From: Actinomycetaceae bacterium zg-1166
GTDB taxonomy: Bacteria; Actinomycetota; Actinomycetes; Actinomycetales; Actinomycetaceae
Assembly: GCA_015679245.1 (NCBI GenBank)
Contig: CP064953.1
Coordinates: forward strand, 1,116,001 to 1,180,000
Length of the DNA: 64,000 nt
Reading direction: 5' to 3'
Shown here: positions 34,861 to 45,275 of the stretch, piece after piece
Numbering within the stretch: position 1 is the stretch's first letter
How the letters are laid out: every line of letters begins with the position of its first letter
Program-made: the position numbers and the translations under genes
The notes under the pieces: model-generated
The model's database searches: none
The model's input: the letters and a program-made list of their open reading frames with translations, nothing else
Told to the model about the DNA's origin: nothing

Positions 34861-36666
34861 ATGAGGAAAAACCGCGACGGATCGTGGAGTGAAAAAGCGA
34901 ACTTTCATCTTGAATCGCATATGAGCATCCCGTGGCTTTTAGGTAAGCGCCTCGCTTTACATCCAACAGATGTATGCATCGAACGCAAATCACGCTTCGG
35001 ATCAACATGGGAACCCCTCACCGTAGCAGCCTTCGATTCTGAGACAACAACAATCGCCGCAGCTCTCCTCTCCCTCGGCCTACGCCCAGGAGAGAAGATC
35101 GCAATTCTCGCACCCACCTCCTACGAGTGGAGCCTCCTCGACGTAGCAGCACTGAGCGTCGGTATCGTCGTCGTTCCCATCTATGAGTCAGACTCAGCCG
35201 AACAAATCCAATGGATCCTCACAGATGCAGACGTTCGCCTGAGCTTTGCCGATACACGCGCTCATCTCGAACTCATCGAATCCGTGCGAGAGAAAGGCCT
35301 CCCCACACGTCTCCTCGACGAGGATGGACTCGCCCACCTTCGCCAGGAAGCCCGATCTATCGCGCCCTCCGCCGTCGCACGTGCTCGCGAGGGCGTACGC
35401 GCCTCGAATCTCGCAACGATTATCTACACCTCTGGAACCACAGGGCGCCCCAAGGGAGTGGAACTCACTCACGCCAACTTCGTCGCCTCCACTCTCGCAA
35501 TCTTCCAAAGTGAAGAGGAGATCATCAATACCACACGCACACGAGTACTCCTCTTCCTCCCACTGGCACACATCATGGCACGCATAGTTTTCTACTACGC
35601 AATTGCCGGGCGCGGGCGTGTGGGGCACCTTGACTCTACCGCGAACCTCGTCTCCGACCTCGCTTCTTTTAAACCTACAGCACTACTTGTGGTTCCCCGC
35701 GTGCTCGAAAAGATCTACAACGCGGCTGAAGCAAAATCCGGTGGAGGTAAGCGCCTGAAAATTTTCCGTTGGGCTGCCCATGTTGCCGAACGCAATTCAC
35801 GCAAGAGATTCCACGGCCCAATCTTCCGAGTCAAGCGCTTCTTCGCACGCCACCTCGTATGGAAGAAGATGACAGCAATCCTCGGAGTTCACTGCCGCTT
35901 TGCAGTGTCAGCAGGCGCCCCCCTCGGCACGCGGCTTGGGCATATCTTCCGAGGGATCGGCTTGACCGTAGTTGAAGCCTTTGGCCTCACAGAGACAACA
36001 GGCCCTGCAACGGCAAATCGCCCCAAGCATCTGCGGATGGGAAGCGTCGGCATCCCAATCCCCGGCACCTCAGTGGCAATCGCTCAGGATGGCGAAGTGC
36101 TACTGGCCGGGCCACATATCATGCACGGATACCATAACAACCCCGAAGCCACAGCCGAAGTCATTGATTCACACGGATGGTTCCACACCGGAGATGTGGG
36201 CAACCTAGATAAGCATGGCTTCCTCACGATCACGGGGCGAAAGAAGGATCTTATTGTTACCGCTGGTGGAAAAAATGTCGCACCTGCAGTACTTGAAGAT
36301 CCCCTCTCAGGTCACCCGCTTATCTCGCATGTAGTGGTTGTGGGCGATAAGCGTCCCTTTGTCGGTGCACTTATCACCTTGGATACTCTCATGCTTCCAG
36401 GTTGGCTCTCCATGCACGGCCTTCCACCCATGGATGAGGCACAAGCACGCACTGACCCGCGTGTTCTCGCCTCTCTTCAAAAGGCGATTGACCGTACAAA
36501 TGTGCAAGTCTCACGGGCTGAATCCATTCGTAAATTTGTTGTACTAAATGGTGAATTTTCTCAAGATAATGGGCTTCTCACTCCCTCATTAAAAGTGAAG
36601 CGACAGGCTGTAATTGAACGTTTTTCCACAGAAATCGAGCAGCTTTACCGCGACACTCGAAAGTGA
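34861..36666 (+). CDS. Long-chain acyl-CoA synthetase (AMP-forming)
   Basis: 601 residues. The ANL-superfamily adenylate-forming signature is YTSGTTGRPKGVELTH. Further motifs are FGLTETTGP, the HTGDVGNLDKHGFLTITGRKKD hinge region (D...R and GRKKD) and a C-terminal GGKNVAP. It activates fatty acids with ATP and CoA for lipid synthesis or breakdown and is membrane-associated in the FadD15-like group. GGAGG precedes ATG 34861; the frame opens at 34738 without support. The usual catalytic Lys near the C-terminus is probably in PSLKVKRQAV. Confidence 0.92.
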   Translation: MRKNRDGSWSEKANFHLESHMSIPWLLGKRLALHPTDVCIERKSRFGSTWEPLTVAAFDSETTTIAAALLSLGLRPGEKIAILAPTSYEWSLLDVAALSVGIVVVPIYESDSAEQIQWILTDADVRLSFADTRAHLELIESVREKGLPTRLLDEDGLAHLRQEARSIAPSAVARAREGVRASNLATIIYTSGTTGRPKGVELTHANFVASTLAIFQSEEEIINTTRTRVLLFLPLAHIMARIVFYYAIAGRGRVGHLDSTANLVSDLASFKPTALLVVPRVLEKIYNAAEAKSGGGKRLKIFRWAAHVAERNSRKRFHGPIFRVKRFFARHLVWKKMTAILGVHCRFAVSAGAPLGTRLGHIFRGIGLTVVEAFGLTETTGPATANRPKHLRMGSVGIPIPGTSVAIAQDGEVLLAGPHIMHGYHNNPEATAEVIDSHGWFHTGDVGNLDKHGFLTITGRKKDLIVTAGGKNVAPAVLEDPLSGHPLISHVVVVGDKRPFVGALITLDTLMLPGWLSMHGLPPMDEAQARTDPRVLASLQKAIDRTNVQVSRAESIRKFVVLNGEFSQDNGLLTPSLKVKRQAVIERFSTEIEQLYRDTRK

Positions 36667-36783
36667 CGAAAGTGAGTTTCGACAGAGATAAAGTGTTGTA
36701 ACATTTAGGTATAAAGTCCTTTTCCGGGAGTTCTCCGAGATGTTCCAGACTCACAGGTATTCCTGGAAAGGAGACACACCGAC

Positions 36784-36834
36784 GTGTTCAGCGCACCTAC
36801 TCAGCTTGTACTTCTGCTTCGGCCTCTGCGGTAG
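36784..36834 (+). CDS. Candidate 16-residue leader peptide upstream of the aroE-like gene
   Basis: AAAGGAG lies ten bases before GTG 36784, which opens a frame encoding VFSAPTQLVLLLRPLR and ending at TAG 36832. Five of its residues are leucine. It lies 59 bases before the aroE-like start. It could be an attenuator leader; no clear alternating hairpins or terminator were found behind it. Confidence 0.35.
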   Translation: MFSAPTQLVLLLRPLR

Positions 36835-36893
36835 ATATCAGGACGATTCCCAGTCAGATGCAGGAGATAGGCACTCACCCAAAGGAGTTCATC

Positions 36894-37760
36894 ATGTCTC
36901 AGATTTCCGGCCACACAAAGCTCGTTATGCTCTTCGGCTCCCCCGTCGAGCACTCACTCTCCCCAGCCATGCACAACCTCTCCTTCGAGAACCTGGGAAT
37001 TGATGCAGCCTATCTCGTTGCTGACGTTACTCCCGATAATCTCGAAGCTGCAGTGGCAAGTGCCCGCGCCCTCGGCCTTGCCGGATTCAATGTAACTATG
37101 CCCTGCAAAACTCACATTCTTGCCTACCTCGACGGACTCTCTCCTGCCGCCGAACTCATGGGAGCCGTCAATACGGTGGCACTTAACGAAGGAAAACTCA
37201 TCGGCCATAATACCGACGGCGCAGGGGCACTCATGTCCATCGAAGAAGCCGGGAACAAGATCCAGGGAGCCCGTATCGTGGTGCTCGGTGCAGGTGGTGC
37301 AGGCTCGGCAATCTTCACTCAGGCCGCTCTTGACGGTGCCGAACATATTGACGTCTTTAACGTACGCGACGAATTTTATGATGCCACCGGTAAGCGCCTG
37401 GCAACCTTGACCGAGCACACCGGCACACCTACCGCACTCCACGATCTCGAAGATCGCACTCTCCTCGAAGCGAGTGTGCGCGCGGCAGATATCCTCGTCG
37501 ATGCGACACGTGTGGGTATGCCACCTTTAGAAAACGAATCAAATGTGGCACAGGAGTGGTTGCGCCCTGGGCAAGCCGTCATGGACACGGTATACCATCC
37601 ACGCCGAACCAAGCTCCTCAAACTGGCCGACGCTGCCGGTGCCACGGTAGTGGAAGGCCTCGGTATGCTCCTCTACCAGGCTGCAATCGCTGAAGAAATC
37701 TGGTTCGGGGTATCAATGCCTGTCGAGTTGATCCGCGAGCGCGTATTCCTGCACGCCTGA
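36894..37760 (+). CDS. Shikimate/quinate dehydrogenase-like protein
   Basis: 288 residues. The shikimate-dehydrogenase fold is clear: GSPVEHSLSPAMHN at the start, catalytic Lys in FNVTMPCKTHI, NTDGAGAL with catalytic Asp, and the dinucleotide-binding VVLGAGGAGSAI. The C-terminal EGLGMLLYQAA matches the AroE G-x-x-M-L-x-x-Q motif. It reduces 3-dehydroshikimate or oxidises shikimate or quinate. No arginine-rich NADP clamp is visible after the Rossmann strand (DVFNVRDEFY), which suits NAD and a YdiB-like catabolic role better than AroE. AAGGAG precedes ATG 36894; the frame to 36858 is unsupported. Confidence 0.88.
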   Translation: MSQISGHTKLVMLFGSPVEHSLSPAMHNLSFENLGIDAAYLVADVTPDNLEAAVASARALGLAGFNVTMPCKTHILAYLDGLSPAAELMGAVNTVALNEGKLIGHNTDGAGALMSIEEAGNKIQGARIVVLGAGGAGSAIFTQAALDGAEHIDVFNVRDEFYDATGKRLATLTEHTGTPTALHDLEDRTLLEASVRAADILVDATRVGMPPLENESNVAQEWLRPGQAVMDTVYHPRRTKLLKLADAAGATVVEGLGMLLYQAAIAEEIWFGVSMPVELIRERVFLHA

Positions 37761-37774
37761 GCATAAAAGCCTTG

Positions 37775-37834
37775 TATAAGGGGTGCGCTCCCCCAGAGAG
37801 AAATCTCCCGAGGAGCACACCCCTTATATTATGG
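37775..37834. terminator. Bidirectional terminator between aroE-like gene and tyrS
   Basis: TATAAGGGGTG (37775-37785) pairs with CACCCCTTATA (37818-37828), with GCTCC/GGAGC pairing inside. It lies between the two convergent stops, with T-rich flanks. Confidence 0.75.
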
Positions 37835-37853
37835 GAACCACCTTAACGGGTGC

Positions 37854-39113
37854 TTACTTCACTCGCACCACGGCAAGGTTTTTCTTGCCCTTACGCAACA
37901 GTGCTACGCCACCACCAAGCACATCCTCGTCGCGAAGTAGCCCGTCCACGTCGGTGATCTTCTCGTTGTTGAGGTAAAGGCCACCTGAGGCAAGAGTACG
38001 ACGAGCGGCTCCGCTTCCCTTTTCAAGGAGAGAATGAACGAAAAGATCAATGAGCTTGTCCCCCACCTTGCCGTCAACTTCAGGTAGGGCATCGACGGCA
38101 TCGAGCAGAGTGTGGCTAGGAAGAGAGCGCAGATCACCCGTGCCAAAGAGAGCCTGTGAGGCATCTTTGACAGCCTGAGTCGATTCGGCTCCATGAACCC
38201 ATGTAGTCACATCTTCGGCAAGGGTACGCGCAGCCGCACGCGCAGCCGGGTGCTCCTTCACGGCACGCTCAAGCTCCTCGATCTCCTCACGTGAACGGAA
38301 AGTGAAAACCTTAAGCATACGCACAACATCTTCGTCAGCCGTATTGAGCCAAAACTGGTAGAACTTGTACGGGCTGAGCATCTGGGGGTTGAGCCAAATT
38401 GCTCCGCCAGCTGTCTTTCCAAACTTGGATCCGTCAGCCTTTGTAATAAGCGGGTTTGTGAGCACGTGGACGGTTTCCCCTTCCACCTTATGGATCAGAT
38501 CCATTCCTCCCACGAGGTTGCCCCACTGATCGTTGCCTCCCACTTCGAGGCGGCAACCGTAGCGGCGGAAGAGTTCGAGATAATCGTTAGCTTGAAGGAT
38601 CTGGTAGGAGAACTCCGTGAACGAGATTCCTTCCTCAGATTTAAGGCGACGAGAGACGATATCTTTGGCCAGCATCGTTCCCATGCGAAAGTTTTTGCCT
38701 ACATCACGGAGGAAATCAATAGCCGAAAGCTCGTTAGTCCAATCGAGGTTATTGACGATACGCGCAGCGTTCTCCCCGTTGAAGTCGAGAAGAGATTCAA
38801 GCTGTGAGCGCAGGCTATCTGTCCATTGGGCAACGAGATCGCGAGAATTGAGCGTGCGCTCGCCCTTTTCGCGCGGGTCGCCAATGAGCCCTGTAGCTCC
38901 GCCAACGAGAGCGAGGGGCTTATGTCCAGCCATCTGGAGGTGGCGCATAACCTTGACGGCCACAAGGTGACCGTGGTGGAGCGAAGGTGCAGTGGGATCG
39001 AAACCGCAATAGAAAGTGACCGACCCAGTATTGAGCGCACACCGGAGAGCATCGATGTCTGTGTGCTGGGCAATAAGTCCGCGCCACTGAAGTTCCTCAA
39101 GGACGTCAGTCAC
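37854..39113 (-). CDS. tyrS: Tyrosyl-tRNA synthetase
   Basis: 419 residues, class I. The HIGH motif is in APSLHHGHL and the KMSKS-type motif is KFGKT. The tyrosine pocket shows YCGFDPTAPS and YQILQANDYLELF with VGGNDQWGN. The C-terminal S4 RNA-binding domain covers about 350-419 (RRTLASGGLYLNNEKITD). The start is GTG 39113 with AAAGGTAG before it. A terminator shared with the aroE-like gene follows. Confidence 0.97.
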   Translation of the reverse strand: MTDVLEELQWRGLIAQHTDIDALRCALNTGSVTFYCGFDPTAPSLHHGHLVAVKVMRHLQMAGHKPLALVGGATGLIGDPREKGERTLNSRDLVAQWTDSLRSQLESLLDFNGENAARIVNNLDWTNELSAIDFLRDVGKNFRMGTMLAKDIVSRRLKSEEGISFTEFSYQILQANDYLELFRRYGCRLEVGGNDQWGNLVGGMDLIHKVEGETVHVLTNPLITKADGSKFGKTAGGAIWLNPQMLSPYKFYQFWLNTADEDVVRMLKVFTFRSREEIEELERAVKEHPAARAAARTLAEDVTTWVHGAESTQAVKDASQALFGTGDLRSLPSHTLLDAVDALPEVDGKVGDKLIDLFVHSLLEKGSGAARRTLASGGLYLNNEKITDVDGLLRDEDVLGGGVALLRKGKKNLAVVRVK

Positions 39114-39210
39114 ATTTCTACCTTTCTACGTTCGAGCCGATTTTCGGCCACTCAGTCAAGTGTGCACGATTCGGCACGCAGGCGCGAACTCTCCCGCGCC
39201 TATGAACGGC

Positions 39211-40945
<1,735 letters not shown>

Positions 40946-42037
40946 ATGACTCTCCTGGGACGCTCCTTCCTCAAAGAACACGACTTTACACCCGACGAAT
41001 GGATCACTTTCGTCCGTCTTGCCGCAGCCCTCAAAGCTGAGCGTGCCCACCTGCGTGGCACACGCTCACCGGGTATCGGCGGTAGCACACATGCTGACAT
41101 TGGAACTTCTCCCACACTTCAGCCGCAGCGTCTAGCCGGGCGTCAGATCGCACTCATCTTCGAGAAAACCTCCACACGCACACGCTGCGCATTTGAGGTT
41201 GCTGCCTCCGAGCAAGGCGCCCACACTACCTACCTCGATCCCACAAGTTCGCAAATTGGACACAAAGAATCTGTGGCCGATACTGCCCGCGTTCTTGGCC
41301 GTTTCTTTGACGCCATCGAATTTCGCGGCGATCATCAGAAAGATGTCGAAGCTCTCGCCGTACACTCCGGTGTACCCACATACAACGGTCTCACCGACCA
41401 GTGGCACCCCACCCAAATGCTCGCTGATGCTCTCACCCTCGCTGAGCACTGCACTAAGCCTTTTACCGAGATTACTCATGCCTACGTGGGAGATGCCCGT
41501 TTCAATACTGGCCGTTCTCTCCTTGTTTCCTCAGCCATGCTCGGTATGGACGTACGTATCGTCGCTCCGAAGAACTTCCAACCGGATACCGAGGCCGTGG
41601 AAATCGCTCATGCTTACGCCACTGATACGGGTGCGCGCATCACTATCACAGAGGATCTTGACGCTCTCGAAGGTGCCGACGCGGTCTCGACAGATGTCTG
41701 GGTGTCGATGGGCGAGGACCCCTCCGTTTGGGGTGAGCGTATCGAAGCGCTTCTCCCCTATCAGGTCAATGCTAAGCTCATGGCACGTACCGGCAATCCC
41801 GAGGTAAAGTTCCTCCACTGCCTGCCTGCCTTCCACGATCTTGAAACAAAGGTTGGTCGTCGCGTTTTTGAGGAATTCGGACTCTCAGCTCTTGAGGTGA
41901 CCGACGAGGTCTTTGAAAGCTCCGCCTCGGTGGTGTTCGATCAAGCTGGCAACCGTATGCACACGATTAAAGCGGTGCTTGTGGCAACACTTGCAGATCC
42001 AGAAAGCTGGGCAGATCTCGTGAGGGCGCAGAGCTGA
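40946..42037 (+). CDS. argF: Ornithine carbamoyltransferase
   Basis: 363 residues. Carbamoyl phosphate is bound by STRTR, and HPTQ, the substrate motif HCLPAF and DVWVSMGE follow. It joins ornithine and carbamoyl phosphate to citrulline. It resembles the E. coli ArgF/ArgI type. It carries about 20 extra residues between [10 protein letters not shown] and [11 protein letters not shown] (a Gly/Thr/Ser-rich loop) absent in E. coli. GGGGAG lies two bases before ATG 40946, which is tight; the homology starts here. Because the arginine operon has no argF and no arcA or arcC is seen, an anabolic role is likely. Confidence 0.94.
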   Translation: MTLLGRSFLKEHDFTPDEWITFVRLAAALKAERAHLRGTRSPGIGGSTHADIGTSPTLQPQRLAGRQIALIFEKTSTRTRCAFEVAASEQGAHTTYLDPTSSQIGHKESVADTARVLGRFFDAIEFRGDHQKDVEALAVHSGVPTYNGLTDQWHPTQMLADALTLAEHCTKPFTEITHAYVGDARFNTGRSLLVSSAMLGMDVRIVAPKNFQPDTEAVEIAHAYATDTGARITITEDLDALEGADAVSTDVWVSMGEDPSVWGERIEALLPYQVNAKLMARTGNPEVKFLHCLPAFHDLETKVGRRVFEEFGLSALEVTDEVFESSASVVFDQAGNRMHTIKAVLVATLADPESWADLVRAQS

Positions 42038-42097
42038 ATCCCACTATTGCTAGCCTCACAGCTGCACTCTACCTCCTTGTTCGTATGAAAGGACACC

Positions 42098-43570
42098 ATG
42101 GCATTGAGGAAGAAAAAACCCGCTGGTGCCTCCCTTTCCTCCTCCACAGGAGGAAAGGATTCAGCGACAACAACGGTCAGCGACTCCCACGAAGATAATC
42201 CTCTGCGCCCTCTCGCTCTTCCCGTCTACTTTCCGGCTCTGATCTACGCCATCGGTGAGGGCGCAATTATGCCGGTGCTCATCCTCTCTGCTCTTTCCAT
42301 AGGCTTCTCTGAAGCTGGAGCTTCCTCTCTCGTCGGCCTTTTTGGATTAGTGGGGGTGCTCAGCGCGCCACCGCTAGGTCGCCTTATCTCCCGGATCGGT
42401 GATCGCACAGCCCTCATTGGCGCAGGAATCGTCACCCTCGTCGCTCTTCTTTTTTCAATCGCTGCACTCACCCTCGACAACGTGAATATGAGTTTTGCAC
42501 GCCCGGCTTTTGTTGCCTCGCTTGTTCTCATTTCAATGGGTGCAAATATCTGGGCTCTCGGTCGCCAAGCATACGTTGCTGAGCATGTAGGAACCGCCTG
42601 GCGAGCACGCGGACTTTCGATGCTCGGGGGCATGACGCGCATGGGTGAACTCATCGGCCCAGGATTCTCCACCTTTCTTATTGGGATATGGTTCCTAGGA
42701 TCTGTGTTCTGGATGGCGTTCATGATGACGGCAATTGCCACCGTGATGATCGTCGTTTTCCTCGTCCCTCCTCCGCTTCCCTCTTCAGCCCGTTCTCTTT
42801 CCGACGACGAAGGATCCGACGCATCCGCTCCTGTCCTTACCGCACCTGCTCAGATAGGCGGAAGCGTGGACAGTTCTTCTAGAGAAACAAAACCCACACA
42901 CAAAGCGGATTCGTCGAAAAATACTCAACCAAACGACAGCAAAACAGAATTGTCCACGGCAAAAAATCGCGTGATTCGCTCGCCTTTTGCTACTTTCATC
43001 ATGGGAGTTGGCCTCAATACAATCCAGGTGCTACGGGCGAACCGAAATGTTATCGTTCCCCTCTGGGGTGCCTATCTAGGGGTAAGCGAGGCTGTCATCA
43101 CCGCTACCTTCACAGTGAGTGCCCTCGTCGATTCCATCATGTTCGTGGTGGTGGGGGGTCTTATGGATCGCCATGGGCGTCTTGCTGCGCTTATCCCTTC
43201 ACTCATTGTCATGCCTGCGGGAATCATCACTATGCTCCTATGGCACGATGTCACTGGTTTCGTTGTTGGAGCCTGCATCCTGGGAATTGGCAATGGATTT
43301 GGTGCTGGGGTTGTGATGACCACAGGAGCTGATCTTTCCCCCACCGTCAATCGCGCCACCTTCCTAGGCTTGTGGATGGCGATTGTCAATGTCGGGCGTG
43401 CCGGTGGCCCCTTTGTCGCCTCGGGAATGACACATGTTCTAGGCGTAGCGGCAAGTTTGTGGGCCACAGCAGGGATTGGGCTGGGAGGTGCTCTCTGGCT
43501 CCTCCTCTTCATTCGCCCAGCTTATAAGCGACTAGGTATAGATCTGCGAGGGCGTCCTCTTCAGACGTAA
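42098..43570 (+). CDS. MFS transporter
   Basis: 490 residues, twelve predicted helices in two halves, with a long hydrophilic Ser/Asp/Lys-rich central loop (about 230-300). The loop 2-3 motif is GRLISRIGDRTAL; its second-half equivalent is GGLMDRHGRLAAL. Probably a drug or metabolite exporter; no substrate can be named. GAAAGGACACC precedes ATG 42098, the same leader as before the MFS gene at 45276. The C-terminus is short and cytoplasmic. Confidence 0.88.
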   Translation: MALRKKKPAGASLSSSTGGKDSATTTVSDSHEDNPLRPLALPVYFPALIYAIGEGAIMPVLILSALSIGFSEAGASSLVGLFGLVGVLSAPPLGRLISRIGDRTALIGAGIVTLVALLFSIAALTLDNVNMSFARPAFVASLVLISMGANIWALGRQAYVAEHVGTAWRARGLSMLGGMTRMGELIGPGFSTFLIGIWFLGSVFWMAFMMTAIATVMIVVFLVPPPLPSSARSLSDDEGSDASAPVLTAPAQIGGSVDSSSRETKPTHKADSSKNTQPNDSKTELSTAKNRVIRSPFATFIMGVGLNTIQVLRANRNVIVPLWGAYLGVSEAVITATFTVSALVDSIMFVVVGGLMDRHGRLAALIPSLIVMPAGIITMLLWHDVTGFVVGACILGIGNGFGAGVVMTTGADLSPTVNRATFLGLWMAIVNVGRAGGPFVASGMTHVLGVAASLWATAGIGLGGALWLLLFIRPAYKRLGIDLRGRPLQT

Positions 43571-43617
43571 AATTGGGGACGGCTGGAAAAGACCGGCTAC
43601 ACTCCAACATCTCCGTG

Positions 43618-43998
43618 TCAGCTCATGCGTCTAATTTGTGAGATTCCCACTCCAAGAAGGAGCATTCCAAGGCCAGTAAAGAACGGGAATACCGATTCGC
43701 TACCTGTCAGTACAAGCCTACGTGCGCGTTGCGATTCCTCCCCTTGCATCGTCGGGTTTGATTCATCTGCGTGATGAGTTGCCTTCGGATTCAGAGTTTC
43801 TGGGGTGCTCGGCTCCTGTGGTGGAGTTGCATCCTCATCAGCCTCTGTCTCTGGATCCTCTAGCTCCGGATCTGGGCTGAGAGAGGAAGAAGAATCCAGT
43901 TCTGGATTAGAGGTAGGCGAGGGAGAAGGTTCTGGCTCAGAGTTAGACGAGGGAACTTCACTATTTATGGACAGGTGAAAAAGGAACCATAAACACAC
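43618..43998 (-). pseudogene. C-terminal remnant of a wall-anchored surface protein
   Basis: 126 residues from GTG 43998. A Ser/Pro/Glu-rich stalk is followed by RARRLVLTG, a hydrophobic helix and QIRRMS, which looks like a sortase signal. No adhesive domain, clear signal peptide or ribosome site is present, and a TGA interrupts the frame just upstream (44011-44013). It is probably the end of a decayed surface-protein gene; a short genuine wall protein is possible. Confidence 0.55.
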
Positions 43999-44118
43999 CG
44001 TACATACTGGTCAGGGCGTTGAATGTGATACGAAAATAGCTCTAAGTAACGCGACGATAGAGTGATATTACTTTGATACAGTGGAAAGGGGAAAGATGAT
44101 GTTGAAGCCGATGCGAGA

Positions 44119-44904
44119 TCACACATTCCCATGTTCGTGTAAATCAAGATCCCATCCCTGGGAGTGAATGAAACGCGCGTAGCGCCCCCGCATTGGGTGT
44201 GGATTCTCCAAACGCTCACGCACCTGATGAGTAAAAGAATCAACGCGGTTATTCATATCGCGCATATCGTAATACGTGGACATCTCCTCGTCATAAGAAC
44301 GCAGCGAGTCCAACCACGATTCGGGAGCTTCGTACGCATTTTCCATAACACGCAGCTCCATACTCATGCGAGGCTTGAGCTGCGGTTTTTGAGCTGGATG
44401 CCCGAATCCCACACCAAGGACGGGAAAGGTGAGCTTTGGCAAGTGTAGAAGTTCTATTACCTTGGGGACATCGTTGAGGATGGAGCCGAAAAATACCGTT
44501 CCCAGGCCGAGTGATTCAGCGGCGAGCACAGAGTTCTGCGCCATGAGACATGCATCTGTGAAGCCTTCAGTGAAAGCATCATAGGTGCGCGCCCCACGCC
44601 CGGAGGAACCAAGTTCGTCGAGGATCTTCTGCGAGCGGTTCGTATCGACGATAAAGATGAGGAGTTCAGGAACGCGGGCAAGGTAGCCCTGCATCGCCAC
44701 CTTCGATAGTTCGTCCTTTACTCGCTGATCGGTGACATGGATGAGAGAAGCGTGCTGGAGGATACGCGAGGAAGCCGTTGCGCGCGCTGCCTCGATCACA
44801 GCCTCAAAATCAGCACTGCTCACAGATTCCTTAGTGAATTCGCGAATCGTGCGGTGGGAAAGCTGGGTGGCAAGTACACCACTCATTACGTCACTTCTAC
44901 TCAT
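44119..44904 (-). CDS. Oxygen-insensitive nitroreductase family protein (NfsA/FRP type)
   Basis: 261 residues. An FMN-binding nitroreductase fold with the N-terminal HRTIREFT motif, AARATASSRILQ, and the AAESLGLGTVFFGSI segment. The long C-terminal part with KPRMSMELRVMENAY (Lys/Arg-rich) is typical of the NADPH-linked NfsA/FRP class. It reduces nitroaromatics, quinones or flavins. GAGGA lies near ATG 44904; ATG 44886 is an alternative. It is a single gene on the minus strand. Confidence 0.9.
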   Translation of the reverse strand: MSRSDVMSGVLATQLSHRTIREFTKESVSSADFEAVIEAARATASSRILQHASLIHVTDQRVKDELSKVAMQGYLARVPELLIFIVDTNRSQKILDELGSSGRGARTYDAFTEGFTDACLMAQNSVLAAESLGLGTVFFGSILNDVPKVIELLHLPKLTFPVLGVGFGHPAQKPQLKPRMSMELRVMENAYEAPESWLDSLRSYDEEMSTYYDMRDMNNRVDSFTHQVRERLENPHPMRGRYARFIHSQGWDLDLHEHGNV

Positions 44905-44965
44905 TCCTCTATTTTATCGTCTTTCTCCCCCTCACCTAACTGTGGTTGCGTATCCGAAGTAGTCC

Positions 44966-45130
44966 TCACAGACGGCCCCATCGTCGCCCTGTGGGTTTCC
45001 GGCGAAGAATGAGGAGTAGGAGGCTTTTCCCTGAGCGCCCAACGAGCCACCACACAAAGACCACTGCAAGAATCGTTGGAATCAGAGCAAAAAGAAAAGA
45101 AAATTCATCGAAAAATGTGGGGGACATACG
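44966..45130 (-). CDS. Possible small membrane protein
   Basis: 54 residues from ATG 45130: one strong hydrophobic helix (FLFALIPTILAVVFVWWLVG) and then a basic tail with LRRKPTGRRW. Ribosome binding is weak. It lies just upstream of the nitroreductase on the same strand, in a spacer of 370 bases. It may be real or chance; no family recognised. Confidence 0.35.
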   Translation of the reverse strand, partial: RMSPTFFDEFSFLFALIPTILAVVFVWWLVGRSGKSLLLLILRRKPTGRRWGRL

Positions 45131-45275
45131 GCCAGCGCTTCCTCTTTCCACTTCAGCATAAATAACCACGTGTGAGCCCTGCCTCACACTTTTACATCAC
45201 TATCCAACGTGAGAAGCAATCACTCCCTGTAGCCCGCACATGGTGTAACGTTCTTTCAGGCTGTGAAAGGACACC

